64,000 bases of DNA from Burkholderiaceae bacterium (GTDB lineage Bacteria > Pseudomonadota > Gammaproteobacteria > Burkholderiales > Burkholderiaceae_C). The stretch lies in assembly GCA_026125795.1 (NCBI GenBank), contig JAHCKM010000002.1, forward strand, positions 1,178,001-1,242,000, read 5' to 3'. The notes under the pieces were generated by a model, which had not been told where the DNA came from, made no database searches, and was given only the letters and a program-made list of their open reading frames with translations. Shown here piece after piece: positions 1-10,400 of this stretch. Made by a program: the position numbers and the translations under genes. Every line of letters starts with the position of its first letter. Position 1 is the first letter of the stretch.

Positions 1-22
1 CGGGCATGACGCGCATGCCGCG

Positions 23-427
23 GTGGCCGAGCATCGCGAGAACGGTTCCGACCAGCTGTACGGCATCGGCGACCTGTGCGCCGAGTTCGGCGTCACCGCG
101 CGCGCGGTGCGCTTCTATGAAGACAAGGGCCTGCTCACGCCGCGCCGCATCAACAACACGCGCATCTACACGCGGCGCGACCGCACCCGCCTGGCGCTGA
201 TCCTGCGCAGCAAGGCCATCGGCGCACCGCTATCGGAGATCAAGACCTTTCTCGAGCTGTACGGCGCGCACGGCGAGGGCCGCGAGAAGCAGGCGCGCTG
301 GGTGCTGGCGCGCACCGACAAGGCCATTGCGCAGCTCGAAGCCAAGCGCGCGCACATCGATGCCACGCTGGCCGAGCTGCGCGTCATCAACGACGCGTGC
401 CGGCGCACGCTGCAAAGCAAATCATGA
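23..427 (+). CDS. MerR family transcriptional regulator
   Basis: A small MerR-type activator/repressor, about 134 aa. Residues 13-42 form the typical MerR winged helix-turn-helix (YGIGDLCAEFGV, then AVRFYEDKGLL), and the second half is a helical dimerisation segment. No conserved C-terminal metal-binding cysteines are seen, so a metal sensor is unlikely; one Cys near the end is isolated. The frame stays open to the left edge of the window, so the GTG at 23 may not be the true start and the gene could be slightly longer. Its stop overlaps the start of the acyl-CoA dehydrogenase by 4 nt (ATGA), so it probably controls and is co-transcribed with the catabolic genes that follow. Inferred role: sensing a fatty-acid- or aromatic-derived inducer. 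Confidence 0.85.
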   Translation: MAEHRENGSDQLYGIGDLCAEFGVTARAVRFYEDKGLLTPRRINNTRIYTRRDRTRLALILRSKAIGAPLSEIKTFLELYGAHGEGREKQARWVLARTDKAIAQLEAKRAHIDATLAELRVINDACRRTLQSKS

Positions 428-1578
428 GCCTCCCCAGTTTTCCGTCCACCTGGATGACCGACGAGCACCGCATGCTCGAGGACAGCGCCACGCGTTTCTT
501 CCGCGAGCGCTGGGTGCCGCATGCCACCAAGTGGCGTGAAGAGGGCCAGATGCCGCTGGAGACCTGGCGCGAGGCCGGCGCCAACGGGCTGCTGTGCACC
601 AGCACGCCGGCTGAGTACGGCGGCGCCGGCGGCGACTTTGGCCACGACGCGGTGGTGTTCATGGCTGCCACGCGCGCGGTGCTCAGCGGTTTTGGCGGCG
701 GGCTGCACACCAGCATCGTGGCGCCGTACTTCTTCCACTGCGGCACCGAGGAGCAGAAGCGCCGCTGGCTGCCCAAGATGGTGACCGGCGAGCTGGTGGG
801 CGCCATCGCGATGACCGAGCCCGGCACCGGCAGCGACCTGCAATCGGTGCGCACGAGCGCCGTGCGCGAGGGCGATCACTACGTCATCAACGGCAGCAAG
901 ACCTTCATCACCAACGGCCAGAACGCCAACCTGATCATCGTGGTGTGCAAGACCGACCGTTCGCTCGGCGCCAAGGGGACGTCATTGATCGTTGTCGAGA
1001 CTGACAACGCGCCGGGTTTCCGCCGCGGCCGCCGGCTCGACAAGGTGGGCCTCAAGGCGCAGGACACCAGCGAGCTCTTCTTCGACAACGTGCGCGTGCC
1101 GGCCGAGAACCTGATCGGCGGCCACGAAGGGCAGGGCTTCATCCAGCTGATGCAGCAGCTGCCGCAGGAGCGCTTGCAGATCTGCGCGCAAGGCGTGGCG
1201 GCGATGGAACGCGCGCTCGAGGAGACGCTGGCCTACGTGAAGGAGCGCAAGGCCTTCGGCAAGGCGATCTGGGATTTCCAGAACACGCGCTTCAAGCTCG
1301 CCGAAGTGCAGGCCACCGTGCTGGCCGCGCGCGCCTTCGTCGATGCCTGCATCGCGGCCCACCTCAAGGGCGAGCTCGACGCCGCGCGCGCCGCGCTGGC
1401 CAAGGCCTGGATCACCGAGCAGGAAGGCAAGGTGATGGACGAGTGCCTGCAGCTCTTTGGCGGCTATGGCTACATGCTGGAGTACCCGATCGCCGAGCTG
1501 TACGTCAACGCGCGCGTGCAGCGCATCTACGGCGGCACCAACGAGATCATGAAGGAGCTTGCCTCCCGTTCGATGTAG
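424..1578 (+). CDS. acyl-CoA dehydrogenase
   Basis: FAD-dependent acyl-CoA dehydrogenase of 384 aa, the usual family length, oxidising acyl-CoA to trans-2-enoyl-CoA. Visible motifs are the signature AMTEPGTGSD (about residues 130-139), the FAD-contact stretch YVINGSKTFITNG (about 153-165), the arginine-rich middle domain and the C-terminal QRIYGGTNEIMKEL. The ATG at 424 is preferred over an upstream in-frame start at 397 because it gives MSLPSFPS and the ATGA overlap with the MerR gene typical of translational coupling. It is followed 21 nt later by an aldehyde dehydrogenase. Substrate chain length cannot be told from sequence; the context suggests a medium or branched acyl-CoA. Confidence 0.93.
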   Translation: MSLPSFPSTWMTDEHRMLEDSATRFFRERWVPHATKWREEGQMPLETWREAGANGLLCTSTPAEYGGAGGDFGHDAVVFMAATRAVLSGFGGGLHTSIVAPYFFHCGTEEQKRRWLPKMVTGELVGAIAMTEPGTGSDLQSVRTSAVREGDHYVINGSKTFITNGQNANLIIVVCKTDRSLGAKGTSLIVVETDNAPGFRRGRRLDKVGLKAQDTSELFFDNVRVPAENLIGGHEGQGFIQLMQQLPQERLQICAQGVAAMERALEETLAYVKERKAFGKAIWDFQNTRFKLAEVQATVLAARAFVDACIAAHLKGELDAARAALAKAWITEQEGKVMDECLQLFGGYGYMLEYPIAELYVNARVQRIYGGTNEIMKELASRSM

Positions 1579-1599
1579 GCTCGATCCGAGGAGCCCACC

Positions 1600-3021
1600 A
1601 TGGACAGTTCTGACCTGCCCCTGACCGAGCGCCTGCAGGCCGCGCTGGCGCTGCAGCGCGCGGCCTACCACGCGCACCCGGTGCCCAGCTACGCCGATCG
1701 GCGCGACGACCTGGAGCGCCTGCGCTCGCTGCTGCGTGACCACCAGGAGGCGATTGCCGACGCGATCAGCGCCGACTACGGCCACCGCTCGCGCCACGAG
1801 ACGCGCTTGGCCGAGATCGCGCCGGCGGTTGATGGCATCGGCCACGCGCTGAAGCACCTCAAGTCATGGATGCGCGTGCAGCGCCGCGCGGTCGACTGGA
1901 TCAGCTTTCCGTTTGCGCGCAACCGCGTGATCCCGCAGCCGCTGGGCGTGGTGGGCGTGATCGTGCCGTGGAACTTTCCGATCAACCTGAGCTTCGTGCC
2001 GCTGACCGCGATCTTTGCGGCTGGCAACCGCGCGCTGGTGAAGCTCAGCGAGAACTCGCGCCACCTCGCCGCGCTGCTGATCGACAAGGTGCCGGCGTAC
2101 TTTCCCCCCGAGAAGCTGCAGTTCTTCGACGAGACCGGCGGCGTGGGCGTGGCGTTTTCGCAGCTGCCGTTTGATCACCTGCTGTTCACCGGCTCGGGCA
2201 CCACCGGCCGCGCGGTGATGGCCGCCGCCGCGAAGAACCTGTGCCCGGTGACGCTCGAGCTCGGCGGCAAGTCGCCGGCCATCGTGGCGCCGGACTATCC
2301 GCTGGCCACCGCGGCAGAGCGCATCCTGTTCGTCAAGTGCATGAACGCCGGCCAGATCTGCACCACGGTGGACCATGCGTGGCTGCCGGCCGACAAGGTG
2401 GACGAGTTCGTGCGCCTGGCGCAGCGGATCGTGCCGCGCATGTTCAAGTCGCTGGCCTCGCGCGACTACACGTCGATCATCGACCCCAAGTCGTTCGACC
2501 GGCTGCTCAGCGCGCTCGACGAGGCGCGCGAGCGCGGCGCGCGCGTGATCCCGCTGCTGCAAGGGCCGCCGTTCGACGCCGCCACGCGCAAGATTGCGCC
2601 GCACCTCGTGCTCGGCGCGCCGGCCGACAGCGCGCTGATGCAGCGCGAGATCTTCGGCCCCATCCTGCCGCTGCGGCCGTACCACACGCTCGACGACGTG
2701 ATCGCCACCATCAACGACGGCGACCGTCCGCTCGCGGTGTACCCGTTCAGCAAGGACGATGCCTTCGTGCAGCGCGTGCTTGACCAGGTGATGTCGGGCG
2801 GCGTGTCGGTGAACGACGCGCTGTTCCACGTGGCCCAGCACGATCTGCCGTTTGGCGGCGTGGGCCCCTCCGGCATGGGCCACTACCACGGCCGCGAAGG
2901 GTTCGAGACGTTCAGCAAGATGCGCCCGGTGTTCCGCCAGGCACCGGTGTCGGCGCTCAAGTTCTTCGGCCCGCCGTACGGCCGCAAGATGGACGCGCTG
3001 CTCAAGTTCCTGATCAAGTGA
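1600..3021 (+). CDS. coniferyl-aldehyde-dehydrogenase-like NAD(P)-dependent aldehyde dehydrogenase
   Basis: Aldehyde dehydrogenase of 473 aa oxidising an aldehyde to its acid. The catalytic Cys is C254 in NAGQICTTVDH and the general-base Glu is E220 in LELGGKSP; the Rossmann region has GVVGVIVPWNFP and FTGSGTTGR. Length, the NAGQICTTVDH context and the C-terminal FGPPYGRK resemble the short class containing coniferyl aldehyde dehydrogenase rather than the longer betaine/lactaldehyde class. The start ATG has GAGGAG about 7 nt upstream. Its TGA at 3019-3021 lies just before the next ATG. In this cluster it could turn a fatty or aryl aldehyde into the acid that is then CoA-activated and beta-oxidised; the actual aldehyde is unknown. 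Confidence 0.9.
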   Translation: MDSSDLPLTERLQAALALQRAAYHAHPVPSYADRRDDLERLRSLLRDHQEAIADAISADYGHRSRHETRLAEIAPAVDGIGHALKHLKSWMRVQRRAVDWISFPFARNRVIPQPLGVVGVIVPWNFPINLSFVPLTAIFAAGNRALVKLSENSRHLAALLIDKVPAYFPPEKLQFFDETGGVGVAFSQLPFDHLLFTGSGTTGRAVMAAAAKNLCPVTLELGGKSPAIVAPDYPLATAAERILFVKCMNAGQICTTVDHAWLPADKVDEFVRLAQRIVPRMFKSLASRDYTSIIDPKSFDRLLSALDEARERGARVIPLLQGPPFDAATRKIAPHLVLGAPADSALMQREIFGPILPLRPYHTLDDVIATINDGDRPLAVYPFSKDDAFVQRVLDQVMSGGVSVNDALFHVAQHDLPFGGVGPSGMGHYHGREGFETFSKMRPVFRQAPVSALKFFGPPYGRKMDALLKFLIK

Positions 3022-3029
3022 GGGCCGCC

Positions 3030-3869
3030 ATGCTGAAGCACAGCCTACCCGACACGCCGCTGCCGCAACTGCTGCAGCAGCTCGACACCGACGGCTACGT
3101 GATCCTGCCGCGGCTGATTCCACCGAGCCAGGTGCAGGCGATCAAGGATGCACTGGCGCCTTATCTGCAAGGCAAGCTCAAGGGTCGCAACGACTTCGAG
3201 GGCTACGACAGCGAGCGCGTGTACGCGCTGCTGGCCAAGAGCCCGGTGTTCGCCGAACTGGCCGCGCACCCGCTGGTGCTGGACGTGTGCGAGAAGATCC
3301 TCGGCCCCAACTTCATGCTCAGTGCATGCCTGGCGATCAACTCGCACCCCGGCGAGAACGCGCAGCCGCTGCACTTTGACGACAGCTTCTACAAGGTGCC
3401 GCGGCCGCGCCCGGCCTATGGCGTGAGCGCGTTCTGGGCCATCGACGAGTTCACCGACACCAACGGCGCCACCGAAATCATCCCCGGCAGCCACACCTGG
3501 GGCGACGACGCCGTGGCCGACGCGTACTTTGCCGAGACGTTCATGAACGGCAAGCGCGTGCCGGTGGTGGACCACCCCGGGCTGGAGAAAGTGGTGATGC
3601 CCGCGGGCTCGCTGATGCTCACCCCCGGCACGTTGTGGCACCGCGGCGGCGCCAACCGCAGCAACGCGTCGCGCCTGGCCATCACGCCGCAATACTGCGT
3701 GGCCTGGGGGCGGCAGATGGAGAGCATGCTGCTCTCGGTGCCGATGCACATCGTGGCCAAGTATCCCGAACGGGTGCAGCAGCTGCTCGGCTACAGCATC
3801 CACCCGCCGTTCATGGGTCACTCCAACGGCATGCACCCCGCAAGACTTCTGAAGGAGCTCCAGCAATGA
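3030..3869 (+). CDS. phytanoyl-CoA dioxygenase (PhyH) family protein
   Basis: Non-haem Fe(II)/2-oxoglutarate-dependent oxygenase-like protein of 279 aa. The iron-binding facial triad is visible as H115-x-D117 (LHFDD) and distal H204 (GTLWHRGG), and the double-stranded beta-helix core includes [15 protein letters not shown] and [16 protein letters not shown] at 3018 is in frame, but the ATG at 3030 (MLKHSLPD) lies closer to a usable ribosome site. Its stop overlaps the thiolase start (ATGA). PhyH relatives hydroxylate acyl chains or small metabolites; here it sits inside a beta-oxidation cluster, which fits alpha-hydroxylation of a branched substrate, but this is inference. Confidence 0.87.
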   Translation: MLKHSLPDTPLPQLLQQLDTDGYVILPRLIPPSQVQAIKDALAPYLQGKLKGRNDFEGYDSERVYALLAKSPVFAELAAHPLVLDVCEKILGPNFMLSACLAINSHPGENAQPLHFDDSFYKVPRPRPAYGVSAFWAIDEFTDTNGATEIIPGSHTWGDDAVADAYFAETFMNGKRVPVVDHPGLEKVVMPAGSLMLTPGTLWHRGGANRSNASRLAITPQYCVAWGRQMESMLLSVPMHIVAKYPERVQQLLGYSIHPPFMGHSNGMHPARLLKELQQ

Positions 3870-5071
3870 GCCACGCCTACATCTACGACCACCTGCGCAC
3901 GCCACGCGGCAAGGGCAAGAAGGACGGCGGCCTGCACCAGGCCACGCCGGTGTGGCTGCTGCGCACGCTGCTCAAAGAAATTGAGCGCCGAAACGACCTC
4001 GACACCAGCCTGGTGGACGACGTGGTGCTCGGCTGCGTCACGCCGGTGGGGGAGCAGGGCGCCGACATCGCGCGCACCGCGGTGCTCGACGCCGAGTGGG
4101 CCGAGACCTGCGCCGGCGTCACGCAAAGCCGCTTTTGCGCCAGCGGCCTGGAGAGCGTGAACCTCGCCGCCGCCAAGGTGGCCAGCGGCTTTGAAGACCT
4201 GGTGGTGGGCGGCGGCGTGGAGAGCATGAGCCGCTGGAAGATGGGCTCCGACGGCGGCGCGTGGGCGATGGACCCGCGCATCAACACCAAGCTCGGCTTC
4301 GTGCCGCAAGGTGTGGGCGCGGACCTGATCGCCACGATGGAAGGCTGGAACCGCAACGACGTGGACAGCTTTGCGCTGCACTCGCACAAGAAGGCGGCCC
4401 ACGCGCGCGAGGCGGGGTACTTCAAGCGCGCGGTGGTGCCGGTGGTGGACATCGCCGGCCTGCACATGCTCGACCGCGACGAGACCATCCGCGACAACGC
4501 CAGCCTGGAGGCGATGGCCAAGCTGGAGCCCAGCTTCAGCACCATCGGCGCGATGGGCTTCGATGCCACCGCGCTGCGCAAGTACACCACCGTGGAGAAG
4601 ATCAACCACGTGCACCACGCCGGCAACTCCAGCGGCATCGTGGACGGCGCGGCGCTGATGCTGGTGGGCAGCGAAGAGGGCGGCAAGAAGGCGGGCCTCA
4701 AACCCCGCGCGCGCATCCGCGCCGCCGCGGTGATCGGCTCCGAGCCCACCATCATGCTCACCGGCCCCACGCCGGCCTGCCGCAAGGCGCTGGCCAAGGC
4801 GGGCATGGACGCAAAGGACATCGACCTCTTCGAAATCAACGAGGCCTTTGCCGTGGTGCCGATGCAGACCGCGCGCAACCTCGGCGTGGAGCTCGACCGT
4901 GTGAACGTGAACGGCGGCGCCATCGCGATGGGCCACCCGCTCGGCGCCACCGGCTGCATCATCCTCGGCACGCTGCTCGACGAGCTGGAGCGCCGCAACC
5001 TCAACACCGGCCTCGCCACGCTGTGCGTGGGCGGCGGCATGGGGATCGCCACCATCATCGAGAGAGTTTGA
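3866..5071 (+). CDS. acetyl-CoA C-acyltransferase (thiolase)
   Basis: Thiolase of 401 aa that cleaves 3-ketoacyl-CoA with CoA. The nucleophile is C91 in [12 protein letters not shown]; the other catalytic residues are in EINEAFA, H357 in MGHPLGATG and C387 in LCVGGGMG. The true start is the ATG at 3866 ([15 protein letters not shown]), although the frame is open further upstream inside the PhyH gene; the 4-nt ATGA overlap supports this. Biochemically it supplies the last step of the pathway whose hydratase/dehydrogenase steps are encoded by the next gene. A hairpin-forming intergenic repeat separates it from that gene. Confidence 0.94.
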   Translation: MSHAYIYDHLRTPRGKGKKDGGLHQATPVWLLRTLLKEIERRNDLDTSLVDDVVLGCVTPVGEQGADIARTAVLDAEWAETCAGVTQSRFCASGLESVNLAAAKVASGFEDLVVGGGVESMSRWKMGSDGGAWAMDPRINTKLGFVPQGVGADLIATMEGWNRNDVDSFALHSHKKAAHAREAGYFKRAVVPVVDIAGLHMLDRDETIRDNASLEAMAKLEPSFSTIGAMGFDATALRKYTTVEKINHVHHAGNSSGIVDGAALMLVGSEEGGKKAGLKPRARIRAAAVIGSEPTIMLTGPTPACRKALAKAGMDAKDIDLFEINEAFAVVPMQTARNLGVELDRVNVNGGAIAMGHPLGATGCIILGTLLDELERRNLNTGLATLCVGGGMGIATIIERV

Positions 5072-5088
5072 CCCACCCCCGATGCGGC

Positions 5089-5124
5089 CTGGCGGCCGCC
5101 TCCCCCTCAAGGGGGCGCCGCCAG
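5089..5124. repeat. Intergenic C5/G5 hairpin repeat
   Basis: Between thiolase and the FadJ-like gene lies a strong inverted repeat: an outer 8-bp stem (CTGGCGGC at 5089-5096 with GCCGCCAG at 5117-5124) and an inner CCCCC (5102-5106)/GGGGG (5111-5115) stem with a TCAA loop. A similar C5/G5 element occurs at 46751-46806. Such hairpins are widespread between genes in Burkholderiales; here it may attenuate or stabilise the operon mRNA. No T-run follows, so it is not a canonical intrinsic terminator. Confidence 0.6.
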
Positions 5125-5191
5125 CGGCCTGGCAGAGCCAGATCCGCGGCGGCCGCTTGGACCAGAGGCACTTGAACCGTTGGAGTATTGA

Positions 5192-7333
5192 ATGAGTGCA
5201 GTGAAACTTGAAGTGGGCAGCGACGGCATCCTGGTCGCGACGATGGACGTGCCCGGCCGCCCGATGAACGTGGTGGGCGACGCGCTGATGGAGGGCATCA
5301 ACGCCGCGGTGGAGAAGCTGGCTGAAACCAACGTGAAGGGCCTGATCCTCACCAGCAGCAAGGCCGACTTCTGCGCCGGCGGCGACCTGGACAACATCTC
5401 CAAGTGGACACGCCCTGCCCAGCCGTTTGACGCCAGCATGGCGATGAAGGCCGTGCTGCGCCGCATGGAGAAGCAAGGCAAGCCGGTGGTGGCCGCGATG
5501 AACGGCCACACGCTCGGCGGCGGACTGGAGATTGCGCTGGCGTGCCACGCGCGCATCGCCATCGACGACCCCAAGCTCAAGATCGGCCAGCCCGAGGTCA
5601 AGCTCGGCCTGCTGCCCGGCGGCGGCGGCACGCAGCGGCTGCCGCGCCTGCTGGGCATCCAGCAGGGCCTGCAGATCTGCGCCGAGGGCAACGACCTCGC
5701 GCCGGCCAAGGCGCTGAGCATCGGCCTGGTCACCGAGCTGGCGCGCGACCGCGCCGACATGATGACCAAGGCGCGCGAGTGGATCAGCAAGAATCCCAAG
5801 GCGCAGCAGCCGTGGGACAGCCCAAAGTTCCGCTGGCCCGGCGGCGACAGCCGCAGCGAGGGCGGCAAGCAGCTCTGGGCCATCGCACCCTCCATTGCCA
5901 ACGCCAAGAGCTTTGGCAACTACCCGGCCGTGCAGCACATCATGAGCGCCGTGTTCGAAGGCGGCCTGCTCGACTTTGACGCCGCGTGCGAGGTGGAGAG
6001 CCGCTACTTTGCTGCCTGCGTGATGAGCCAGGAGAGCAAGAACATCATCAACACGCTGTGGTACCAGCTCAACGCCATCAAGAAGGGCGCGTCGCGGCCC
6101 AAGGGCCCGGCACCGAGCAAGGTCAAGAAGCTCGGCATCCTCGGCGCCGGCATGATGGGCGGCGGCATCGCCTACGTCTCAGCCCGCGCGGGCATCGACG
6201 TGGTGCTGCTCGACAGCACGCAGGAGCTGGCGGACAAGGGCAAGGGCTACTCACAGGGCCTGCTCGACGCAGCGATCAAGAAGAACCGCAGCACGGTGGA
6301 AAAGCGCGACGCGCTGCTCAGCAAGATCAAAGCCACCACGAGCTACGACGACCTGAAAGGCTGCGACCTGATCATCGAAGCGGTGTTCGAAGACCGCGCC
6401 ATCAAGGCCGAGGTCACCAAGAAGGCCGAGGCGCAGCTTGGATCCAGCGCCACGTTTGCCAGCAACACCAGCACGCTGCCGATCACCGGCCTGGCCAAAG
6501 CGAGCGTGCGGCCCAAGAACTTCATCGGCCTGCACTTCTTCAGCCCGGTGGACAAGATGCAGCTGGTGGAGATCATCGTCGGCCAGGAGACCAGCGACGA
6601 GACGCTGGCCAAGGGCTTTGACTACGTGCTGCAGATCGGCAAGACGCCGATCGTGGTCAACGACTCGCGCGGCTTCTACACCAGCCGCGTGTTCGGCACC
6701 TACATCACCGAAGGCATCGCGATGCTCAAGGAGGGCGTGCACCCGCGCAGCATCGAGCAGGCGGGACTGCAAGCCGGCATGCCGATGCCGCCGCTGGCGC
6801 TGCAGGACGAAGTGAGCCTGTCACTGAGCCTGCACGTGCAGGAGCAGACGCGCAAAGACCTAGCCGCCGAAGGCAAGACCCTGCCCGAGCACCCGGGCGC
6901 GAGCGTGATCCGGCAGATGTGCGAGATCGGCCGCATCGGCAAGAAAGCGGGCAAGGGCTTCTACGACTGGGGCCAGGGCCCCGACGGCAAGGGCAAGCAA
7001 CTGTGGCCCGAGCTGACCAAGATGTATACGCCGAAGCCGGAGCAGCCGAGCCAGCAGGAGCTGATCGACCGCCTGTTGTTTGCCCAGGCCAACGAGGCCG
7101 CGCGCTGCTACGAAGAGAAGGTGGTGCGCTCGGTGGCCGACGCCAACATCGGCTCGATCTTCGGCTGGGGCTTCGCGCCGTTCCAGGGTGGGGCGCTGCA
7201 GTTCATCAACGCGTATGGGACTAAGCGGTTCGTGGAGCGCGGGCGGGAGTTGGCCAGGAAGTATGGGGCGCGGTTCGAGCCGGCGGGAGTGGTGGTGAGG
7301 ATGGCGGGGGAGGGGAAGGGGTTCGTTGATTGA
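5192..7333 (+). CDS. FadJ/FadB-type bifunctional enoyl-CoA hydratase / 3-hydroxyacyl-CoA dehydrogenase
   Basis: Multifunctional beta-oxidation protein of 713 aa. The N-terminal crotonase domain (about 1-200) has ADFCAGGDLDNI and GHTLGGGLEIALACHARIA. The NAD-binding dehydrogenase domain starts near 310 with KLGILGAGMMGGGIAYVSA and continues with NTSTLPIT and HFFSPVDKMQLVEII, and the C-terminal domain carries the second dehydrogenase helix bundle. It hydrates 2-enoyl-CoA and oxidises the 3-hydroxyacyl-CoA, feeding the upstream thiolase. The start ATG follows a GGAG motif. The composition is high-GC like its upstream neighbours, in contrast to the gene that follows. Confidence 0.93.
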   Translation: MSAVKLEVGSDGILVATMDVPGRPMNVVGDALMEGINAAVEKLAETNVKGLILTSSKADFCAGGDLDNISKWTRPAQPFDASMAMKAVLRRMEKQGKPVVAAMNGHTLGGGLEIALACHARIAIDDPKLKIGQPEVKLGLLPGGGGTQRLPRLLGIQQGLQICAEGNDLAPAKALSIGLVTELARDRADMMTKAREWISKNPKAQQPWDSPKFRWPGGDSRSEGGKQLWAIAPSIANAKSFGNYPAVQHIMSAVFEGGLLDFDAACEVESRYFAACVMSQESKNIINTLWYQLNAIKKGASRPKGPAPSKVKKLGILGAGMMGGGIAYVSARAGIDVVLLDSTQELADKGKGYSQGLLDAAIKKNRSTVEKRDALLSKIKATTSYDDLKGCDLIIEAVFEDRAIKAEVTKKAEAQLGSSATFASNTSTLPITGLAKASVRPKNFIGLHFFSPVDKMQLVEIIVGQETSDETLAKGFDYVLQIGKTPIVVNDSRGFYTSRVFGTYITEGIAMLKEGVHPRSIEQAGLQAGMPMPPLALQDEVSLSLSLHVQEQTRKDLAAEGKTLPEHPGASVIRQMCEIGRIGKKAGKGFYDWGQGPDGKGKQLWPELTKMYTPKPEQPSQQELIDRLLFAQANEAARCYEEKVVRSVADANIGSIFGWGFAPFQGGALQFINAYGTKRFVERGRELARKYGARFEPAGVVVRMAGEGKGFVD

Positions 7334-7471
7334 TCGCTTGCCCCATATCGGAGACTACGGTGAGGCGAGCAAGGGTGCGCAACCTTGGCACCCAAACGCA
7401 GAACTCAAACCCTCCAATACTGACTCGGGCCGCGTACGATTGGGTCTCCTCGGACCTAACGGTGCGACTCA

Positions 7472-10400
7472 ATGGACATACCCGACTATCTAGTCCAGCA
7501 GATCCGAGCCGGAAAGGCGATTCTGTTTCTGGGCGCCGGCGCGTCTCTTGGTGCGACGGCATCCACTCCCCCCACTTCACCTCCTACGGGCAAGCAGCTG
7601 GGAAAGCTGCTGTCTACGCAATTCCTTGGCGGCGATTCACAGGACAAGCCTCTCACGCTGATCAGCGAATACTGCATCGCAGAGTCGGATCTTCGAACCG
7701 TTCAGCAATACATCGCGGGACTGTTCAATCGCTTTAGCCCGAGCGCGGCACAAAAGTCCATCGCGGACTTCCGCTGGGCCGCTCTCGTCACGACAAACTA
7801 CGACCAACTCATCGAGAAAGCCTACGCCGAAAACAAGGATCGCCTACAAACCCCGGTGCCGATCCTAAGAAACACAGACCGCATCGACTATGAGCTCAGG
7901 GCGCCGGATGCCGTTCCCCTGCTCAAGTTGCATGGCTGCGTCTCGATGGCGGATGAAGTGGCCCACCCGCTCATCCTGACCATAGACCAGTACGTTAACC
8001 ACCGCATCGGCCGCGAGAAGCTCTTCAATCGGTTCACCGAATATGCCGGTGAGTACAGTGTTGTCTACGTCGGCTACCAAATCGAAGACAGCGACATTCG
8101 ATCGATCTTGCTTCAGCTAAATGACCCATCGATCTCGCGACCGATGCAGTATGTCGTTTCGCCGAATCCGTCAGCAAGAGACCAGAAGATCTGGGCTGAG
8201 AAAAGGATAACTACTCTTGCTGGCTCGTTCGACGAGTTCATGACCGAACTCCAAGCGAAGATCCCTCCAGGTCTCCGAGGCATCAGGTCCAGTACTCACA
8301 GCCATCCGATTGCCGGCAAGTTCGTCTCACACGCCGCGCCATCATCGGATCTGATGGCCTTTCTAGCGAACGACGCGACTTACGTGCACGCCGGCATGGT
8401 ACCGGAGACTTCCAGCGCTCGGACCTTCTTCCGAGGAGCTTCTTTGGGGTGGGGCGCAATCGCCGCCTCGTACGACGCAAAGCGAACGTTGTCCGACACT
8501 GTGTTGGCTGAGGTCATCCTCCTGGAAGAGGCAAAGCGGCCAAGACCAACCGACTTCTACCTGATCAAGGGTTACGCCGGCTCAGGGAAGACTGTTCTGC
8601 TCAAGCGCATCGCGCTCGAGACGGCAACTACCTTCAACAAGGTGGTCCTATACCTTCGATCGGATGCTCGGCTGGCTGATGCGCCCTTGGCAGAGCTCTG
8701 CACGCTCGTTGGTGAGCGACTCTTCGTGTTTGTCGATGGCGTGTCTAGAAGAGCCGCCGACCTGGAGGCCTTCATCCTGCTTGCACGCTCGAAGAAGCTC
8801 CCCATAACGATCATCGCAACGGAGAGAACCAACGAATGGAACGTGGACGGACAGGGACTGTCACCACTGCTCGACGGTGATCACGAACTACGCTCGCTCT
8901 CGCTTCCAGAGATTGACGCACTAATCGCGAAGCTGGAGGAGTTCAAGTGTCTCGGCGAGTTGGAGAAGAAGTCTAACGCTGAGAGAAGAGAAGCTTTCCT
9001 GGCCTATGCCAATCGGCAGTTGCTCGTGGCTCTCTACGAGATTACCAGCGGTGCTCCGTTTCAGGACATCGTTTTTGACGAGTACAAGCGAATACTTAGT
9101 GACCGAGCACGGCGCATCTATCTATACGTTTGTGCCCTCAATCGAATGAACGTGCCTGTGCGCGCGGGCCTGATCTATCGACTGACCGGTGTTTCATTCA
9201 AAGACTTCAAAAGAGACTTCTTCTCTCCATTGGAGGCTGTCGTACTCACCGAAGAGTACAAACCTGCGCTCGATATGGCCTACCGGGCGCGTCACCCTTG
9301 GGTCGCTCAGGTTGTGTTTGAGCGCGCCCTACCGGAAGAGCGAGATCGGTTTGATCTATACATCTCTATCCTGAAAGAGATCGATGTAGGCTACACGCCC
9401 GACCGCGCTGCGTTTAGAGAAACGATACGGGCGAAGAATCTACGAGAACTGTTCGCCGATCCGTTGCTTGTAGAAGAGATATTCAGAACCGCGGATCAGG
9501 CAAGTCACAACGATGGCTACGTCTACCAGCAGCACGCGATCTACGAGTTCAGGCGCCAGAACGGGAACTTGCGCCGCGCCAGTGAGCTGATTAGCTATGC
9601 GAAGGAGCTGCTGCCTCACGATCGCTCAATCGTTCACACGATGTCAGAGTTGGAGATTGTTCGAGCTAATGCAGCGAAGACTGAGGTAGAGCGCAAGCTG
9701 CACTTGGAGCAAGCTGGTCAGTACGCCGGTCGATTGACTGGTGCGAATGCCGACAGCGCACACGGCCATGTCACTTTGGTGAAGCTGGCGATGGGTCGTC
9801 TTCGGGATGTATTGGACACAGACGGTGCGGATGATGAGGACGTGACAGCCGCAGCGAAGCAGGTGGAGCAGGCGCTTGGCAATGGCCTTCAGCAGTTTCG
9901 AAGTGACGAGTATCTTCTCGCGGCTGAGGCTGAGTTTGCGGGCTTGTTGCATGACAGAGAGCGCGCAGTAAAGGCACTCAGCAAGGCCGTTGCCAAGAAC
10001 CCGGGGAGCACATTCGTTGCCAGGGCGCTGAGCAGAGTCTTGGAGTTGAATCACGACTTTGTCGGCGCAAGAAAAACGCTAGCGGATGCCCTGCGTATTG
10101 CCCCTGGGGACAAGTGGCTGAACGGATCACTAGCGAGGCTAATTGAGCTCCGGTTTCCTGAGGAGGGACGGGAGGCAGAGGCGTGTTGGCGCCGAGCGTT
10201 CACAGACGGAGATACCAACTACGCGTCGCAGTTTTGGTTCGCGCGTCGCCTGTACTTGAACGGCAAGGTGGATGAGGCCTACACAAGATTCGGTCGCTTG
10301 AAACTTGCGCGAGTAGCGTTTGAAACAAAGGTCGCCATCGCTGGTCGGATCCGAGAGGGTGGGTCGCTGAAGATCTTTGAGGGGATCATCTCCAAGTTGG

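Noticed and set aside
166-879. Long open frame on the minus strand over the MerR and acyl-CoA dehydrogenase genes
   Set aside because: It is an antisense shadow typical of high-GC DNA: no family motif and no ribosome site, and it overlaps well-supported genes.
3818-5938. 706-aa minus-strand open frame across thiolase and FadJ genes
   Set aside because: It runs through two convincing genes and the intergenic repeat; composition is low-complexity His/Ala/Gly/Arg, with no motifs.
7373-7393. GGGTGC/GCACCC hairpin as terminator of the beta-oxidation operon
   Set aside because: The stem is only 6 bp and no T-run follows, so it cannot be called a terminator.
7385-7400. Possible sigma-54 promoter (TTGGCACCCAAACGCA) before the SIR2 gene
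   Set aside because: The GG-to-GC spacing is 11 instead of 12 bases, and the rest of the motif is weak.
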